A stretch of DNA of 27,301 nucleotides from Methanobrevibacter sp. (GTDB lineage Archaea; Methanobacteriota; Methanobacteria; Methanobacteriales; Methanobacteriaceae), in assembly GCA_009784145.1 (NCBI GenBank), contig WRCI01000002.1, forward strand, positions 1 to 27,301, given 5' to 3'. Made by a program: the position numbers and the translations under genes. The notes under the pieces are model-generated. The model was not told the DNA's origin. It searched no databases and saw only the letters and a program-made list of their open reading frames with translations. Below, piece by piece: positions 1-7,909 of the stretch. The stretch's first letter is position 1, and every line of letters starts with the position of its first letter.

Positions 1-2
1 AG

Positions 3-95
3 AAAAATTTACAAGGTTATATATTGTTAGAGCAATATAGGATAAATTTTAAAACAGATTCCTATGATGAAATATTGAAAACAATATTATTATAA
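3..95 (+). CDS. C-terminal tail of an unidentified protein (partial)
   Basis: The frame is open from the left edge for 30 codons and stops with TAA at 93-95. The tail ends in the residues DSYDEILKTILL and has mixed, coding-like composition (Gln, Gly, Asp, Ser, Arg). It does not resemble the C-terminus of ribosomal protein L15, which normally precedes secY in this gene cluster. I do not recognise it. A chance open frame in A/T-rich DNA is possible because only 93 bases are visible. Confidence 0.35.
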   Translation, partial: KNLQGYILLEQYRINFKTDSYDEILKTILL

Positions 96-386
96 TGAAC
101 CATCAAATGGACATGAGCCTAAATTAAATATAATAATTTAAATATATTCACATAAAAAGTATTATATATAGAAATATTATTATAATTAATATAGTATTTT
201 GTAAATATATTAATATTGTAATATTTTAGTTATTCTAAGTTTATATTTATATTTTATAATTAGAATAATTTAGTTATATAATCTTATAATTAGAATAATT
301 TAATTATATAAGTTCATTATTAGAATAACTTATTCATTTAATTTATAATTTACCTACAATTAAAATATCGAACAATGGGGAATAAA
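96..386. other. Spacer upstream of secY, no gene seen
   Basis: These bases are nearly pure A/T and hold no open frame of note. The right part carries a 30-bp tandem repeat listed separately. The secY promoter should lie here, but so many TATA-like strings are present that I cannot choose one. Confidence 0.6.
254..343. repeat. 30-bp tandem repeat, 3 copies
   Basis: Copies begin at 254, 284 and 314. Each contains the core TTAGAATAA; copies 1 and 2 are nearly identical and copy 3 is degenerate. The array ends about 43 bases before the preferred secY start. Confidence 0.7.
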
Positions 387-1751
387 ATGATTTTAGAAGC
401 TTTTAAACCATTATTTTCTTTACTTCCTGCGGTAAAAAATCCGATTCACCGTCAGGATTTTAGAGAAAAGCTGAAATGGACGGCTATAGTATTGGTATTG
501 TATTTTTTCTTGACACAAATACCTTTATATGGATTAAGTCCTTTGGCAGTAGATCAATTTGCTCAAATGAGAGCAGTTATGGCAGGTAGTTTTGGTTCAA
601 TTCTTACTTTAGGTATTGGTCCAATAGTCACATCATCTATTGTACTCCAGCTATTGGTTGGGGCTAAAATCTTAAAATTAGACCTTTCTAAACATGAAGA
701 TAAAGCAATGTTTCAAGGTACTCAAAAAATATTAGCTATTGTCTTTACAGTTTTTGAAGCAGGGGTTCTTGTTTTCACTGGTAGTTTAATCCCTACTGAT
801 CCTTCATTGTTATGGCTTTTAATGCTTCAACTGATTATTGGTGCTGTATTAATCCTTTTTTTAGATGAAGTTGTTTCGAAATGGGGCTTTGGAAGTGGTA
901 TTGGTCTGTTTATCGCAGCAGGTGTTTCTGAATCGATTGTTGTTGGAACACTTAACTTTTTACCAACAAGGGCAAGTCCAGGTGTAATGCCAGGTGCTAT
1001 TCCTCAATTTATTCAATCTATAGCTCAGGGAACTCCAGACCTTGCTATATTATTCCCTTTAATTGCTACGATAATAGTATTTTTAATAGCAGTTTATGGG
1101 GAAAGTATGAGAGTAGAAATTCCTATTTCTCATGGACAAGTTAAGGGTCATGGAAGAATTAGAGGTTCTGTAGCTAAATATCCTTTAAAATTTATATATG
1201 CAAGTAATATGCCAGTTATTTTAACCAGTGCACTTCTTGTGAATGTTTCATTAATAGCTAGTGTATTCCAAAGATTAGGAATACCAATTTTAGGAGAAGT
1301 TATAAATGGTCAGGCAGTTAGTGGTCTTGCATATTATCTTACCACACCTTCAAGTGTAAGTGTTATATTTACAGATCCATTGAAAGTTCTTATTTATGGT
1401 GTATTTTTCATTGGCTTTTGTATTCTTTTCTCATGGTTATGGGTAGAAATGAGTGGTTTAAATGCAAAAGAAGTATCAAAACAGCTTTATAATTCGGGAA
1501 TTCAAATTCCTGGTTTTAGAAGTAGTAAAAGGCAGTTATATAAAATTATGAAAAAATATATTCCTGCATTAACTGTTCTTGGTGGTGCATTTGTAGGTTT
1601 ACTTGCATTTGGTGCTGATTTAACTCAAGCTATTGGTGGAGGTACCGGTGTTTTACTTACTGTAGGTATTGTTTACAAGCTTTACGAAGAAATTGCTCAA
1701 GAACAACTTATGGATATGCATCCTATGCTTAGAAAATTTTTAGGAAATTAA
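387..1751 (+). CDS. secY: Preprotein translocase subunit SecY
   Basis: This is the central channel subunit of the archaeal Sec61/SecYEG translocon in the cytoplasmic membrane. The protein is highly hydrophobic, with about ten membrane segments. It has the family's N-terminal pattern (FSLLPAVKNPIHR before the first segment), a long basic cytoplasmic loop after residue 250 (GHGRIRGSVAKYPLKF) and a hydrophobic C-terminal segment ending in MLRKFLGN. Length is about 454 aa, normal for archaea. An in-frame ATG at 375 would add four residues, but the GGGGA at 377-381 is well spaced for the ATG at 387, and MILEAFKPLF matches the usual start. Adenylate kinase follows after 74 bases, as is typical in archaea; the L15 gene expected upstream is not visible. 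Confidence 0.97.
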   Translation: MILEAFKPLFSLLPAVKNPIHRQDFREKLKWTAIVLVLYFFLTQIPLYGLSPLAVDQFAQMRAVMAGSFGSILTLGIGPIVTSSIVLQLLVGAKILKLDLSKHEDKAMFQGTQKILAIVFTVFEAGVLVFTGSLIPTDPSLLWLLMLQLIIGAVLILFLDEVVSKWGFGSGIGLFIAAGVSESIVVGTLNFLPTRASPGVMPGAIPQFIQSIAQGTPDLAILFPLIATIIVFLIAVYGESMRVEIPISHGQVKGHGRIRGSVAKYPLKFIYASNMPVILTSALLVNVSLIASVFQRLGIPILGEVINGQAVSGLAYYLTTPSSVSVIFTDPLKVLIYGVFFIGFCILFSWLWVEMSGLNAKEVSKQLYNSGIQIPGFRSSKRQLYKIMKKYIPALTVLGGAFVGLLAFGADLTQAIGGGTGVLLTVGIVYKLYEEIAQEQLMDMHPMLRKFLGN

Positions 1752-1825
1752 TTAATATAATATCTAAATTATATGACTTTAAATATCGAAATTTTTGATA
1801 AAAATTTATATTAGAGGGGATTATT

Positions 1826-2383
1826 TTGAAATTAATAGTATTAACTGGAATTCCAGGGTCTGGAAGCACTACAGTACTTAAAAAATCTTTAGAAGAAGTT
1901 GATTATATTCATTTAAATTATGGAGATGTAATGACTGAAATAGCTATAGATGAAGGTGTCGTAGAAAATAGAGATCAATTGAGAAAATTATCTCCAGATG
2001 TCCAGAAAAATATTCAAAAAAGAGCAGCTGCAAAAATAAAAGAAAATTCTAAATCAGAAAATGTTATTGTTGACACTCACTGTACAATAGCTACACCTTC
2101 TGGATTTTTACCAGGACTCCCTCAATGGGTTTTAGAAGAATTAAAACCAGACACTTTTATTTTAGTTGAAGCATATCCTGATGAAATCATGATGAGAAGA
2201 GCATCTGATGAAACTAGAGATAGAGATAATGAAATGTATAATGATATTAAATTACATCAAGAAATGAATCGTGCAGCATCTATGGCTTATGCTACAATAA
2301 CTGGAGCTACAGTTAAAATTTTAGAAAATCATAATAACCAGCTTGATGTTATTGTTAATCAAATGATTGAAGTGTTAAAATAA
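1826..2383 (+). CDS. adkA: Archaeal adenylate kinase (AdkA type)
   Basis: It catalyses ATP + AMP = 2 ADP in the cytoplasm. The N-terminal P-loop is GIPGSGST (residues 8-15), lacking the usual Walker Lys, as is typical of the archaeal adenylate kinase family rather than bacterial Adk. The central VDTHCTIATPSGFLPGLP and the Arg-rich RRASDETRDRD segment (about 120-135, lid/AMP region) also fit. At 185 aa it is close to the usual archaeal length of about 190. The start is TTG, preceded by GAGGGGAT at 1814-1821; no better ATG exists upstream. It lies between secY and the DUF106 gene, the common order in Methanobacteriales. Confidence 0.95.
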   Translation: MKLIVLTGIPGSGSTTVLKKSLEEVDYIHLNYGDVMTEIAIDEGVVENRDQLRKLSPDVQKNIQKRAAAKIKENSKSENVIVDTHCTIATPSGFLPGLPQWVLEELKPDTFILVEAYPDEIMMRRASDETRDRDNEMYNDIKLHQEMNRAASMAYATITGATVKILENHNNQLDVIVNQMIEVLK

Positions 2384-2388
2384 TTCAA

Positions 2389-2497
2389 AATTAAGATTAT
2401 TAATAAAGAATTAAGGTTTTTAATAAAGAATTAATATTATTAATAAAGAATTAAGGTTTTTAATAAAGAATTAAGATTATTAATAAAGAATTAGAAT
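2389..2497. repeat. 20-bp tandem repeat, 5+ copies
   Basis: Units start at 2389, 2409, 2429, 2449 and 2469, plus a partial copy. All end in TTAATAAAG. Two variants alternate, with AAGGTTTTT or AAGATTATT in the middle. The array begins directly after the adenylate kinase stop and fills most of the spacer before the DUF106 gene. Confidence 0.9.
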
Positions 2498-2553
2498 ATA
2501 AATAACTATATTAAATTTATAATAAATATTTAGGATTAAAATGGAGAAATATA

Positions 2554-3138
2554 ATGGCTTTTGAAATAATTTTCGATGGATTGAATTGGATTTTCGCACC
2601 AATTTTTGCTTTAGATCCAATGCCGAATGGCTTTCCGATTCTCACAGTTTTTTTAATAGCAACTATAATTGCTTTTATTACTACTTTAGCTAATAAGCTA
2701 TTAGTTGATCAAGATGAAATGGAAGCTTCAAGAAATGAAATGAAGGAATTCCAAAAAATGATGAAGGAAGCTCAAACGAATGGAGATGCTAAAAAATTAG
2801 CTAAAGCTCAAGCTATGCAACAACAAGTCATGGCAAAACAAAGTTCTATGATGATGAATTCTTTTAAACCATTGATAGTAACTTTTGTTCCAATCATGCT
2901 CATGTTTTGGTGGATGGCTCAACCAGATAATCCTATTAACTCAATTGTAATCCAACTTCCACAATTTGTTTACTATGTACTATTAGTTCCTCTTTGGCAG
3001 GCTATTTTTGGAATGTTTTATGGAGGAGGTTCTTCTTCATTACCATTTACTGCAGGGTGGTTAGGATGGTATATAATGTGTACTTTTGCAATGACTCAAA
3101 TACTTAGGAAGTTCATGGGTTTTAAATCAGGATTTTAA
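2554..3138 (+). CDS. DUF106 / EMC3-TMCO1 family membrane insertase-like protein
   Basis: This is the archaeal member of the Oxa1 superfamily (DUF106), related to eukaryotic EMC3, TMCO1 and GET1 and to bacterial YidC. It probably helps insert membrane proteins next to SecY. The first membrane segment is at about residues 27-50. A Met/Lys/Gln-rich coiled-coil hairpin follows at about 52-105 (EMKEFQKMMKEAQ, AKAQAMQQQVMAKQ). Membrane segments follow at about 107-123, 138-157 and 168-185. Length (194 aa) and topology fit. The start is an ATG at 2554 preceded by GGAGAAAT. It lies in the secY-adk-DUF106-L34e-cmk neighbourhood known in methanogens. The insertase function is inferred from the family. 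Confidence 0.9.
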   Translation: MAFEIIFDGLNWIFAPIFALDPMPNGFPILTVFLIATIIAFITTLANKLLVDQDEMEASRNEMKEFQKMMKEAQTNGDAKKLAKAQAMQQQVMAKQSSMMMNSFKPLIVTFVPIMLMFWWMAQPDNPINSIVIQLPQFVYYVLLVPLWQAIFGMFYGGGSSSLPFTAGWLGWYIMCTFAMTQILRKFMGFKSGF

Positions 3139-3490
3139 TTGATTTAAAACCTTTATAAAATTTTTAAATTTTTATAAGTTAGAAATTTTTATAAATTAAT
3201 TATATAATTTTTATAAAAATTAATTATATATAATTAACTTATTATCAATCTCATGATTTTTAATCTATATTTATTTATAGATTATTAATTTTATAACCTC
3301 TCATGATTTACTCGCTATTAATTAATCATGAAAATATATTAAATAATATATTAAAATTCAATAAATTAAGAATTAATGTAAATTAATTTGAAAATTAAAT
3401 AAATTAAAGAAAATTAATTAGATAAATTAAAAAAATTAATTAGATAAAATTAATCTAAATTAATTTAATAAATATTATTAGGTGAAAAAA
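3139..3490. other. A/T-rich leader of L34e with a hairpin between direct repeats
   Basis: No gene is seen. A 9-bp perfect inverted repeat (TAATCTATA 3261-3269 and TATAGATTA 3276-3284, 6-base loop) lies between two copies of TCTCATGATTT (3249-3259 and 3299-3309). The rest is low-complexity A/T, including two near-identical AATTAATTAGATAAA stretches at about 3413-3446. The AGGTGA at 3480-3485 is the L34e ribosome binding site. Confidence 0.6.
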
Positions 3491-3757
3491 ATGCCTGAAT
3501 TAAGATACAGATCTAGATCATATAAAAGAGTTCATAAGAAAACACCTGGTGGACAAAATGTCTTAAGGTATAAAAAGAAAAAACCAAGTAAGCATGTTTG
3601 TGCTGAATGTGGTGCAATTTTACATGGAGTTCCAAGAGGAAGATCCTATCAAATTAATAAATTATCTAAAACTAAAAAAAGACCTAATCGCCCATTTGGA
3701 GGTTATTTATGCTCTAAATGTGCTCGTAAGCATTTTAAATCAGAGGCAAGGTCATAA
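3491..3757 (+). CDS. rpl34e: 50S ribosomal protein L34e
   Basis: Large-subunit ribosomal protein found in archaea and eukaryotes but not bacteria. The N-terminus [14 protein letters not shown] and the TPGG motif are characteristic. A zinc-ribbon is visible: C37-x2-C40 and C74-x2-C77. The length is 88 aa and the protein is very basic. A GTG at 3482 would add three residues, but AGGTGA at 3480-3485 is the ribosome binding site for the ATG at 3491. The TAA stop overlaps the ATG of cytidylate kinase by one base (TAATG), implying coupled translation. Confidence 0.96.
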   Translation: MPELRYRSRSYKRVHKKTPGGQNVLRYKKKKPSKHVCAECGAILHGVPRGRSYQINKLSKTKKRPNRPFGGYLCSKCARKHFKSEARS

Positions 3758-4287
3758 TGATTATAACAATCGGTGGCTTAGCAGGTAGTGGAACAACTAC
3801 TGCTGCTGAAATATTGTCTAAGGAATTAAATATTCCATTTCTATCTGCAGGTAATATTTTTCGTGATATGGCAGAAGAACATGGAATGTCTCTTCTTGAA
3901 TTCAGCAAATATGCTGAAGATAATACAGCTATCGATATTGAACTTGACAAAAGACAAGCGGATATAGCTAATAAATCTAAAGATCTTATTGTTGAAGGAA
4001 GACTTTCTGCCCATTTTATAAATGCTGATTTTAGAGTATGGTTACTAGCTCCATTAGCTATTAGGGCAGAAAGAGTTCGTAATCGTGAATCTAAATCATT
4101 AGATTTAGCTATGAAAGAAACTAAAATTCGTGAAGAAAGTGAAGTTTTAAGATATTTAGATATTCATAATATAGATATTAACAATTTTGATATCTATGAT
4201 TTAATATTAAATACTGATAGTTTTAATCCAGATAGTATTTCAAAAATAGTATTAACTTCTTTAGATACTTTAAGTCTTAAAGATTAA
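3757..4287 (+). CDS. cmk: Archaeal cytidylate kinase
   Basis: It phosphorylates CMP (and dCMP) to the diphosphate using ATP. The P-loop is GGLAGSGTTT (residues 6-15), followed by SAGNIFRDMA (CMP side) and VEGRLSAHF. The protein has 176 aa, the short archaeal form without the bacterial insertion. Arg-rich RAERVRNRES (about 105-115) fits the lid. Its start overlaps the L34e stop, and the AAGGT just upstream (3748-3752) lies inside the end of the L34e gene. The L34e-Cmk-L14e-Cbf5 order is typical of Euryarchaeota. Confidence 0.94.
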   Translation: MIITIGGLAGSGTTTAAEILSKELNIPFLSAGNIFRDMAEEHGMSLLEFSKYAEDNTAIDIELDKRQADIANKSKDLIVEGRLSAHFINADFRVWLLAPLAIRAERVRNRESKSLDLAMKETKIREESEVLRYLDIHNIDINNFDIYDLILNTDSFNPDSISKIVLTSLDTLSLKD

Positions 4288-4462
4288 AGATAAGTAATAA
4301 ATATATTGATAAATAAATCATTAAAACTATGAAATAATTAAAATTAAATAATTAAAATAATTAAAATTAAAATAATTAAACAATTAAATTATGTAAATTA
4401 ATTAAAATAATAAATTAATAAATAATTTAAACAATTAAAATAATTAAATTTAAGGTGATATA

Positions 4463-4684
4463 ATGGCATCCATAGAAGTAGGAAGAGTTTGTGTTAAAAC
4501 AGCTGGAAGAGAAGCTGGAGAAAAATGCGTAATTGTAGAGATTATTGATGAAAATTTTGTAGAAGTTGTTGGAGCTTCTGTTAAAAATAGAAGATGTAAT
4601 ATAAATCATTTAGAACCTCTTGAAGAAACTTTAGAAGTTTCTGATGATGTAGAAACTATTAAAAAAGATTTAGAATCTTTATAA
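4463..4684 (+). CDS. rpl14e: 50S ribosomal protein L14e
   Basis: Archaeal/eukaryotic large-subunit protein with a KOW-like SH3 barrel. The opening ASIEVGRVCVKTAGREAG and the following EKCVIVEIIDENFVEVVG are typical, as is the NRRCNINHLEPL turn. The C-terminus is acidic (residues 55-73). Length 73 aa is normal for archaea. The ribosome binding site AGGTGATATA precedes the ATG. The 175-base spacer to Cmk is longer than usual and consists almost only of A and T. Confidence 0.96.
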   Translation: MASIEVGRVCVKTAGREAGEKCVIVEIIDENFVEVVGASVKNRRCNINHLEPLEETLEVSDDVETIKKDLESL

Positions 4685-5116
4685 TTCTTAATAGAGTATA
4701 TTTATAATTCTAAATTAATATTTTTTTGTTTTTTAATATTTTTTTTATCATAATGTTTTTTATATTTCAATATTTTTCTATTTTTTAATATCTTTTTTAT
4801 TATAATATCATTTTTTATTATAATATTTTTTTTATATTTCAATATCTTTTTTATTTAATTTAATATTTTTCTATAATATAATTTAATTTATTAGCTTTTT
4901 ATAAATAATTAATCAAAATCATTTTATTTAAGATATTAATAATTTTTAATTTGAATTAAGAGTGTATTTATATCAGAATGTTTATTAATCATAATAATAA
5001 ATATTATATTATTGTTTATTATTAACTAATTAACAATAGTTTGTAAACTTATTATATATGATTTAAATTTTATTAAATAATTCAATTCTAATTTAGTATA
5101 ACTTGAGGTATAATAT
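4685..5116 (+). other. Spacer between L14e and Cbf5, no gene
   Basis: The first 180 bases form T-rich tracts; the rest is mixed A/T. A weak hairpin (TATTGTT 5010-5016 with AACAATA 5032-5038) is the only structure seen. A Cbf5 promoter presumably lies in the right half, ending in the GAGGTATA ribosome binding site at 5104-5111. Confidence 0.5.
4721..4746 (+). terminator. Oligo-T terminator candidate after L14e
   Basis: Runs of 7, 6 and 8 T residues start about 37 bases after the L14e stop, without a hairpin. Archaeal RNA polymerase terminates at such tracts. Further T-tracts continue to about 4870. Confidence 0.45.
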
Positions 5117-6079
5117 ATGGAAAAATTAATGTTCAAATCTGAAGCTACCACAAATCCTAAATATGGTTTCGAACCTCAAAATAGACATATTGAAGAATAC
5201 ATATCTCAAGGTGTTATTAATTTAGATAAACCTTCAGGTCCAACTTCTCATGAAATTGATTCTTGGGTTAGGCGAATTTTAAATGTAGAAAAAACTGGAC
5301 ATGGTGGAACATTAGATCCTAAAGTTACAGGAGTCTTACCTATTGGTATTGATTCTGCAACTCGTGTTATTCAACTTCTTATTTCTGCACCTAAAGAGTA
5401 TGTTTGTTTAATGACTTTACATAAAGATGTAGATGAGGAGAAAATAATTTCAATTATCAATGAGTTTCAAGGCAAAATTTATCAAACTCCTCCAGTAAAA
5501 TCTGCTGTTAAAAGAGAATTAAGAGTTAGAAATATTTATCATTCAAATATTCTTGAAATTGATAATCGTGATGTATTATTTAGAATCAATTGTGAAGCTG
5601 GAACTTATGTAAGAACTTATTGTCATGATATTGGAGAAGCTTTAGGTGTTGGTGCTCACATGGCAGAACTTCGACGAACTAAAGCAAGTTCATTTACAGA
5701 AGAAAAAGATTTAATAACTTTACAAGATCTTACTGACGCTTTTTATTATTGGAAGGAAGAAAATAATGAAGAATATTTAAGAAAATATATTTTACCAATG
5801 GAAAGAGCTGCTGATTACTTACCAAAAGTGATTATTAAGGATTCTGCAGTTGATGCAATTTGTCACGGTGCTAATTTAGCTGCAGGAGGCATTATTGCAA
5901 TTTCAGATAATATTGAAAAGGACATTGATGTAGCTATTTTCACTCTTAAAGGAGAATTAGTGGCTTCAGCTAAATCTCTTTTAGCTACTGAGGAAATATT
6001 AAGTTCTACATCTGGAATAATCTTTGATACAAAAAAAGTATTTATGAAAACAGGTATTTATCCTATGATGTGGAAATAA
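5117..6079 (+). CDS. cbf5: tRNA/rRNA pseudouridine synthase Cbf5 (archaeal TruB family)
   Basis: Catalytic subunit of H/ACA guide RNPs (with Nop10, L7Ae, Gar1); it also makes pseudouridine 55 in tRNA. The N-terminus has NLDKPSGPTSHE (35-46), and the catalytic motif GHGGTLDPKVTGVLP (61-75) contains the nucleophile Asp67. CEAGTYVRTYCHDIGEALG follows at about 168. A C-terminal PUA domain lies at about 233-318, including ICHGANLAAGGI. Length 320 aa is normal. The ATG at 5117 has GAGGTATA upstream. It follows L14e and precedes tRNA-Ser and S13, as I recall for other Methanobacteriales, but with an inserted gene here. Confidence 0.96.
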   Translation: MEKLMFKSEATTNPKYGFEPQNRHIEEYISQGVINLDKPSGPTSHEIDSWVRRILNVEKTGHGGTLDPKVTGVLPIGIDSATRVIQLLISAPKEYVCLMTLHKDVDEEKIISIINEFQGKIYQTPPVKSAVKRELRVRNIYHSNILEIDNRDVLFRINCEAGTYVRTYCHDIGEALGVGAHMAELRRTKASSFTEEKDLITLQDLTDAFYYWKEENNEEYLRKYILPMERAADYLPKVIIKDSAVDAICHGANLAAGGIIAISDNIEKDIDVAIFTLKGELVASAKSLLATEEILSSTSGIIFDTKKVFMKTGIYPMMWK

Positions 6080-6088
6080 TATACTTAG

Positions 6089-6106
6089 TTTTTTAAGTTT
6101 TTTTTT
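6089..6106 (+). terminator. Oligo-T terminator candidate after Cbf5
   Basis: Runs of six and nine T residues begin ten bases after the Cbf5 stop. No stem is needed for archaeal oligo-T termination. This would separate Cbf5 from the secreted-protein gene. Confidence 0.5.
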
Positions 6107-6278
6107 ATTTTGATGAATATTTTAAAGTTAAAGGTTAAGCTAAAAAATTAGGTTAAAAAAATTAGACAGTTAAACCTTATAATAAAAAGGGGAATTTACT
6201 TAAAACTTAAAAAGATTTACTAGCTAATAAGTATTGAATTTAGTAATCAATATAATATATTAATAGGAGATTTGTAAA

Positions 6279-6695
6279 ATGAACAAAAAGAAAATAATAA
6301 TATTAGCAATACTATTTGTTGCTGTTGCAGGATTTGCTTTAGAACCAGCTAGCGCAGCTGCTAAAACACATAAGACAGATAAACTTTATTTTAAACAATA
6401 TGAAAAGAACAAATTCGATGTTTTTGTTAAAAAATTAAATAAAGCAAATATAATTGAGGGATTGTACACTCATCCTAAAGTAACTTCTCAAGGCGAACCA
6501 AATAGTGTTTTGGTGGGATTTAGAGAATCTTATCCAGCTAAACAATATAAAATAACTAAAATAAAAATTAAATTTAAAAAAACAGTAAAAGGTAAAACAT
6601 ATTACTCTACAAAAACTTTTAACAAAAACAGTGTTTATTATAAACCAAAAAATAATTATAGACCTCATTATGCTATAGTTTATTATAAAAAATAA
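6279..6695 (+). CDS. Small secreted basic protein, unknown family
   Basis: The 138-aa product starts with MNKKK, a hydrophobic core (residues 6-20) and an Ala-rich PASAAA site, so it has a Sec signal peptide with probable cleavage near residue 26-28. The mature part of about 110 aa is rich in Lys and Tyr and has no cysteine, pointing to a cell-surface or extracellular protein. Repeated KIKIKFKK and TKTF strings suggest beta strands. The ATG is preceded by AGGAGAT (6265-6271), the strongest ribosome binding site in this part. It lies alone between Cbf5 and tRNA-Ser, a place normally free of such genes, and is flanked by similar 16-base sequences (6161 and 7519). I do not recognise the family. 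Confidence 0.8.
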   Translation: MNKKKIIILAILFVAVAGFALEPASAAAKTHKTDKLYFKQYEKNKFDVFVKKLNKANIIEGLYTHPKVTSQGEPNSVLVGFRESYPAKQYKITKIKIKFKKTVKGKTYYSTKTFNKNSVYYKPKNNYRPHYAIVYYKK

Positions 6696-6733
6696 ATATT
6701 CATGGTTAATGTGTAGTTAATATAATCAATCGT

Positions 6734-6799
6734 CAATAGTTCCTATTGAAGTTGCACTATTTAATTTCACATATTTTTTTATATTTATTTTATTTTTTT
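6734..6799 (+). terminator. Hairpin plus oligo-T terminator candidate
   Basis: A small hairpin (CAATAG 6734-6739, CTATTG 6743-6748) is followed by T7 runs at 6774-6780 and 6793-6799. It lies 40-100 bases after the secreted-protein gene. Confidence 0.35.
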
Positions 6800-6817
6800 C
6801 CTAAGATCAATGTAATA

Positions 6818-6876
6818 TTTTTTGTGTTCTTAAATTTTTTTGTATTTTTAAGTTTTTTGTATTCTTAAATTTTTTA
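6818..6876. repeat. Short T-rich tandem repeat, about 18-bp period
   Basis: Three units of the form T6-8 GTATTCTTAAA follow each other, with the T-run/G junctions at 6824, 6842 and 6859. It may add to termination. Confidence 0.5.
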
Positions 6877-6920
6877 CTTATAAAAATTTTTTTATTATAT
6901 ATAATTTTTTTTAGTAATAA

Positions 6921-7027
6921 GAGGGTCGGACAAAATTCTATATCAGTTTGTCAAAACCTTAGGAAAATCCTTTGTTTAGCAAAAGAAGAAACTTTTTTTT
7001 GAAAAAAGCTATTTTTGTCCGACCCTC
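6921..7027. mobile_element. 107-bp MITE-like element with perfect 15-bp terminal inverted repeats
   Basis: The left end is GAGGGTCGGACAAAA (6921-6935) and the right end TTTTGTCCGACCCTC (7013-7027), exact inverse complements and much richer in G+C than the surroundings. AATAA occurs directly outside both ends (6916-6920 and 7028-7032), as expected of a 5-bp target duplication, though this string is common here. The interior has no open frame but has small hairpins (AGGA/TCCT at 6961-6971; CTTTTTT/AAAAAAG at 6992-7008). It is too short to encode a transposase and would depend on one in trans. I cannot assign the parent insertion-sequence family. A stable RNA hairpin is an alternative. Confidence 0.7.
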
Positions 7028-7150
7028 AATAATATAATTTTTATTTTAGCTGTAAATAAAGTTAAATGTGTTATTTTTATTTTAGCTATTTTTCCTGCTT
7101 AATTTTAACAAAACATTTATATATTCCTTTGTAAATATATTAATACATTT

Positions 7151-7255
7151 CAGAATTTACCTTATAAATTTCAATTAGTATTTTTTTACAATAGTTATGT
7201 TTTTGTTATTTTCTCTGAAAATTTATAAGGTCTGAACTTTTTTCACAGAATTTAC
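7151..7255. repeat. 13-bp inverted repeat with overlapping 10-bp direct repeat
   Basis: ACCTTATAAATTT (7159-7171) is the exact inverse of 7219-7231, separated by 47 bases. CAGAATTTAC occurs at 7151-7160 and again at 7246-7255. No open frame lies here. It could be a structured RNA or a decayed insertion. Confidence 0.55.
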
Positions 7256-7319
7256 TCCATTACATATATATGGGATTGTTCTTTTTACTTAACTTTGTCA
7301 ATTTTATGATTTAACATTA

Positions 7320-7576
7320 ATAATCTTTATATTAAGATTATAATTTTCAGTAAATTTGTATTGATTTTTAGCTAAATTTTTATTAAAGAATTTTTCACCA
7401 TAAACTATATATAGTTTGAAAATAAAATATTGTGTTATCCTCAATTATATGGATTCATTCTCTAAAGAATGCTTATGAAAATGTAAATATTTTTCTTATT
7501 TGAATTATGTTGGGGTTAATTAGACTGTTAAACCATTAAATTTTAGTTATAATTGTTTGTATTTAATTTTAACAGT
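7320..7576. repeat. Further inverted repeats upstream of tRNA-Ser
   Basis: Three small inverted repeats are seen: ATAATCTT/AAGATTAT (7320-7341), CATTCT/AGAATG (7456-7471) and ACTGTTAAA (7524-7532) with TTTAACAGT (7568-7576). All are modest and A/T-rich, and some may be chance. Otherwise the 630 bases between the MITE-like element and the tRNA hold nothing I can identify. Confidence 0.35.
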
Positions 7577-7659
7577 TAAAATAATATATTTGAAGCTTTT
7601 TTCTTTTATAGATATGTTTTTTACTGTAAGAGTTATGTTTCAATTGCTATATTATCTTT

Positions 7660-7743
<84 letters not shown>

Positions 7744-7909
7744 TTTATTGGTATATTAAACAATTAGTAAATGACTTTAAATCTTCAATTTTTCTTTAAA
7801 TTGAGTTGATTTTGTTATTTGTATCAATTGTCCCTATTACTAATATATTGAACTCTTAGAACTTAATATTTATATTAAATATTTTTTAATTATATTAAAT
7901 TAAATATTA

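Noticed and set aside
3..95. C-terminus of ribosomal protein L15
   Set aside because: The visible 30 residues show no similarity to the known L15 end and lack its basic, Gly/Val-rich character.
6435..6668. Minus-strand frame opposite the secreted-protein gene
   Set aside because: Phe/Ile/Cys-rich antisense of a Lys-rich gene; no start signal. The plus-strand gene has a signal peptide and a strong ribosome binding site.
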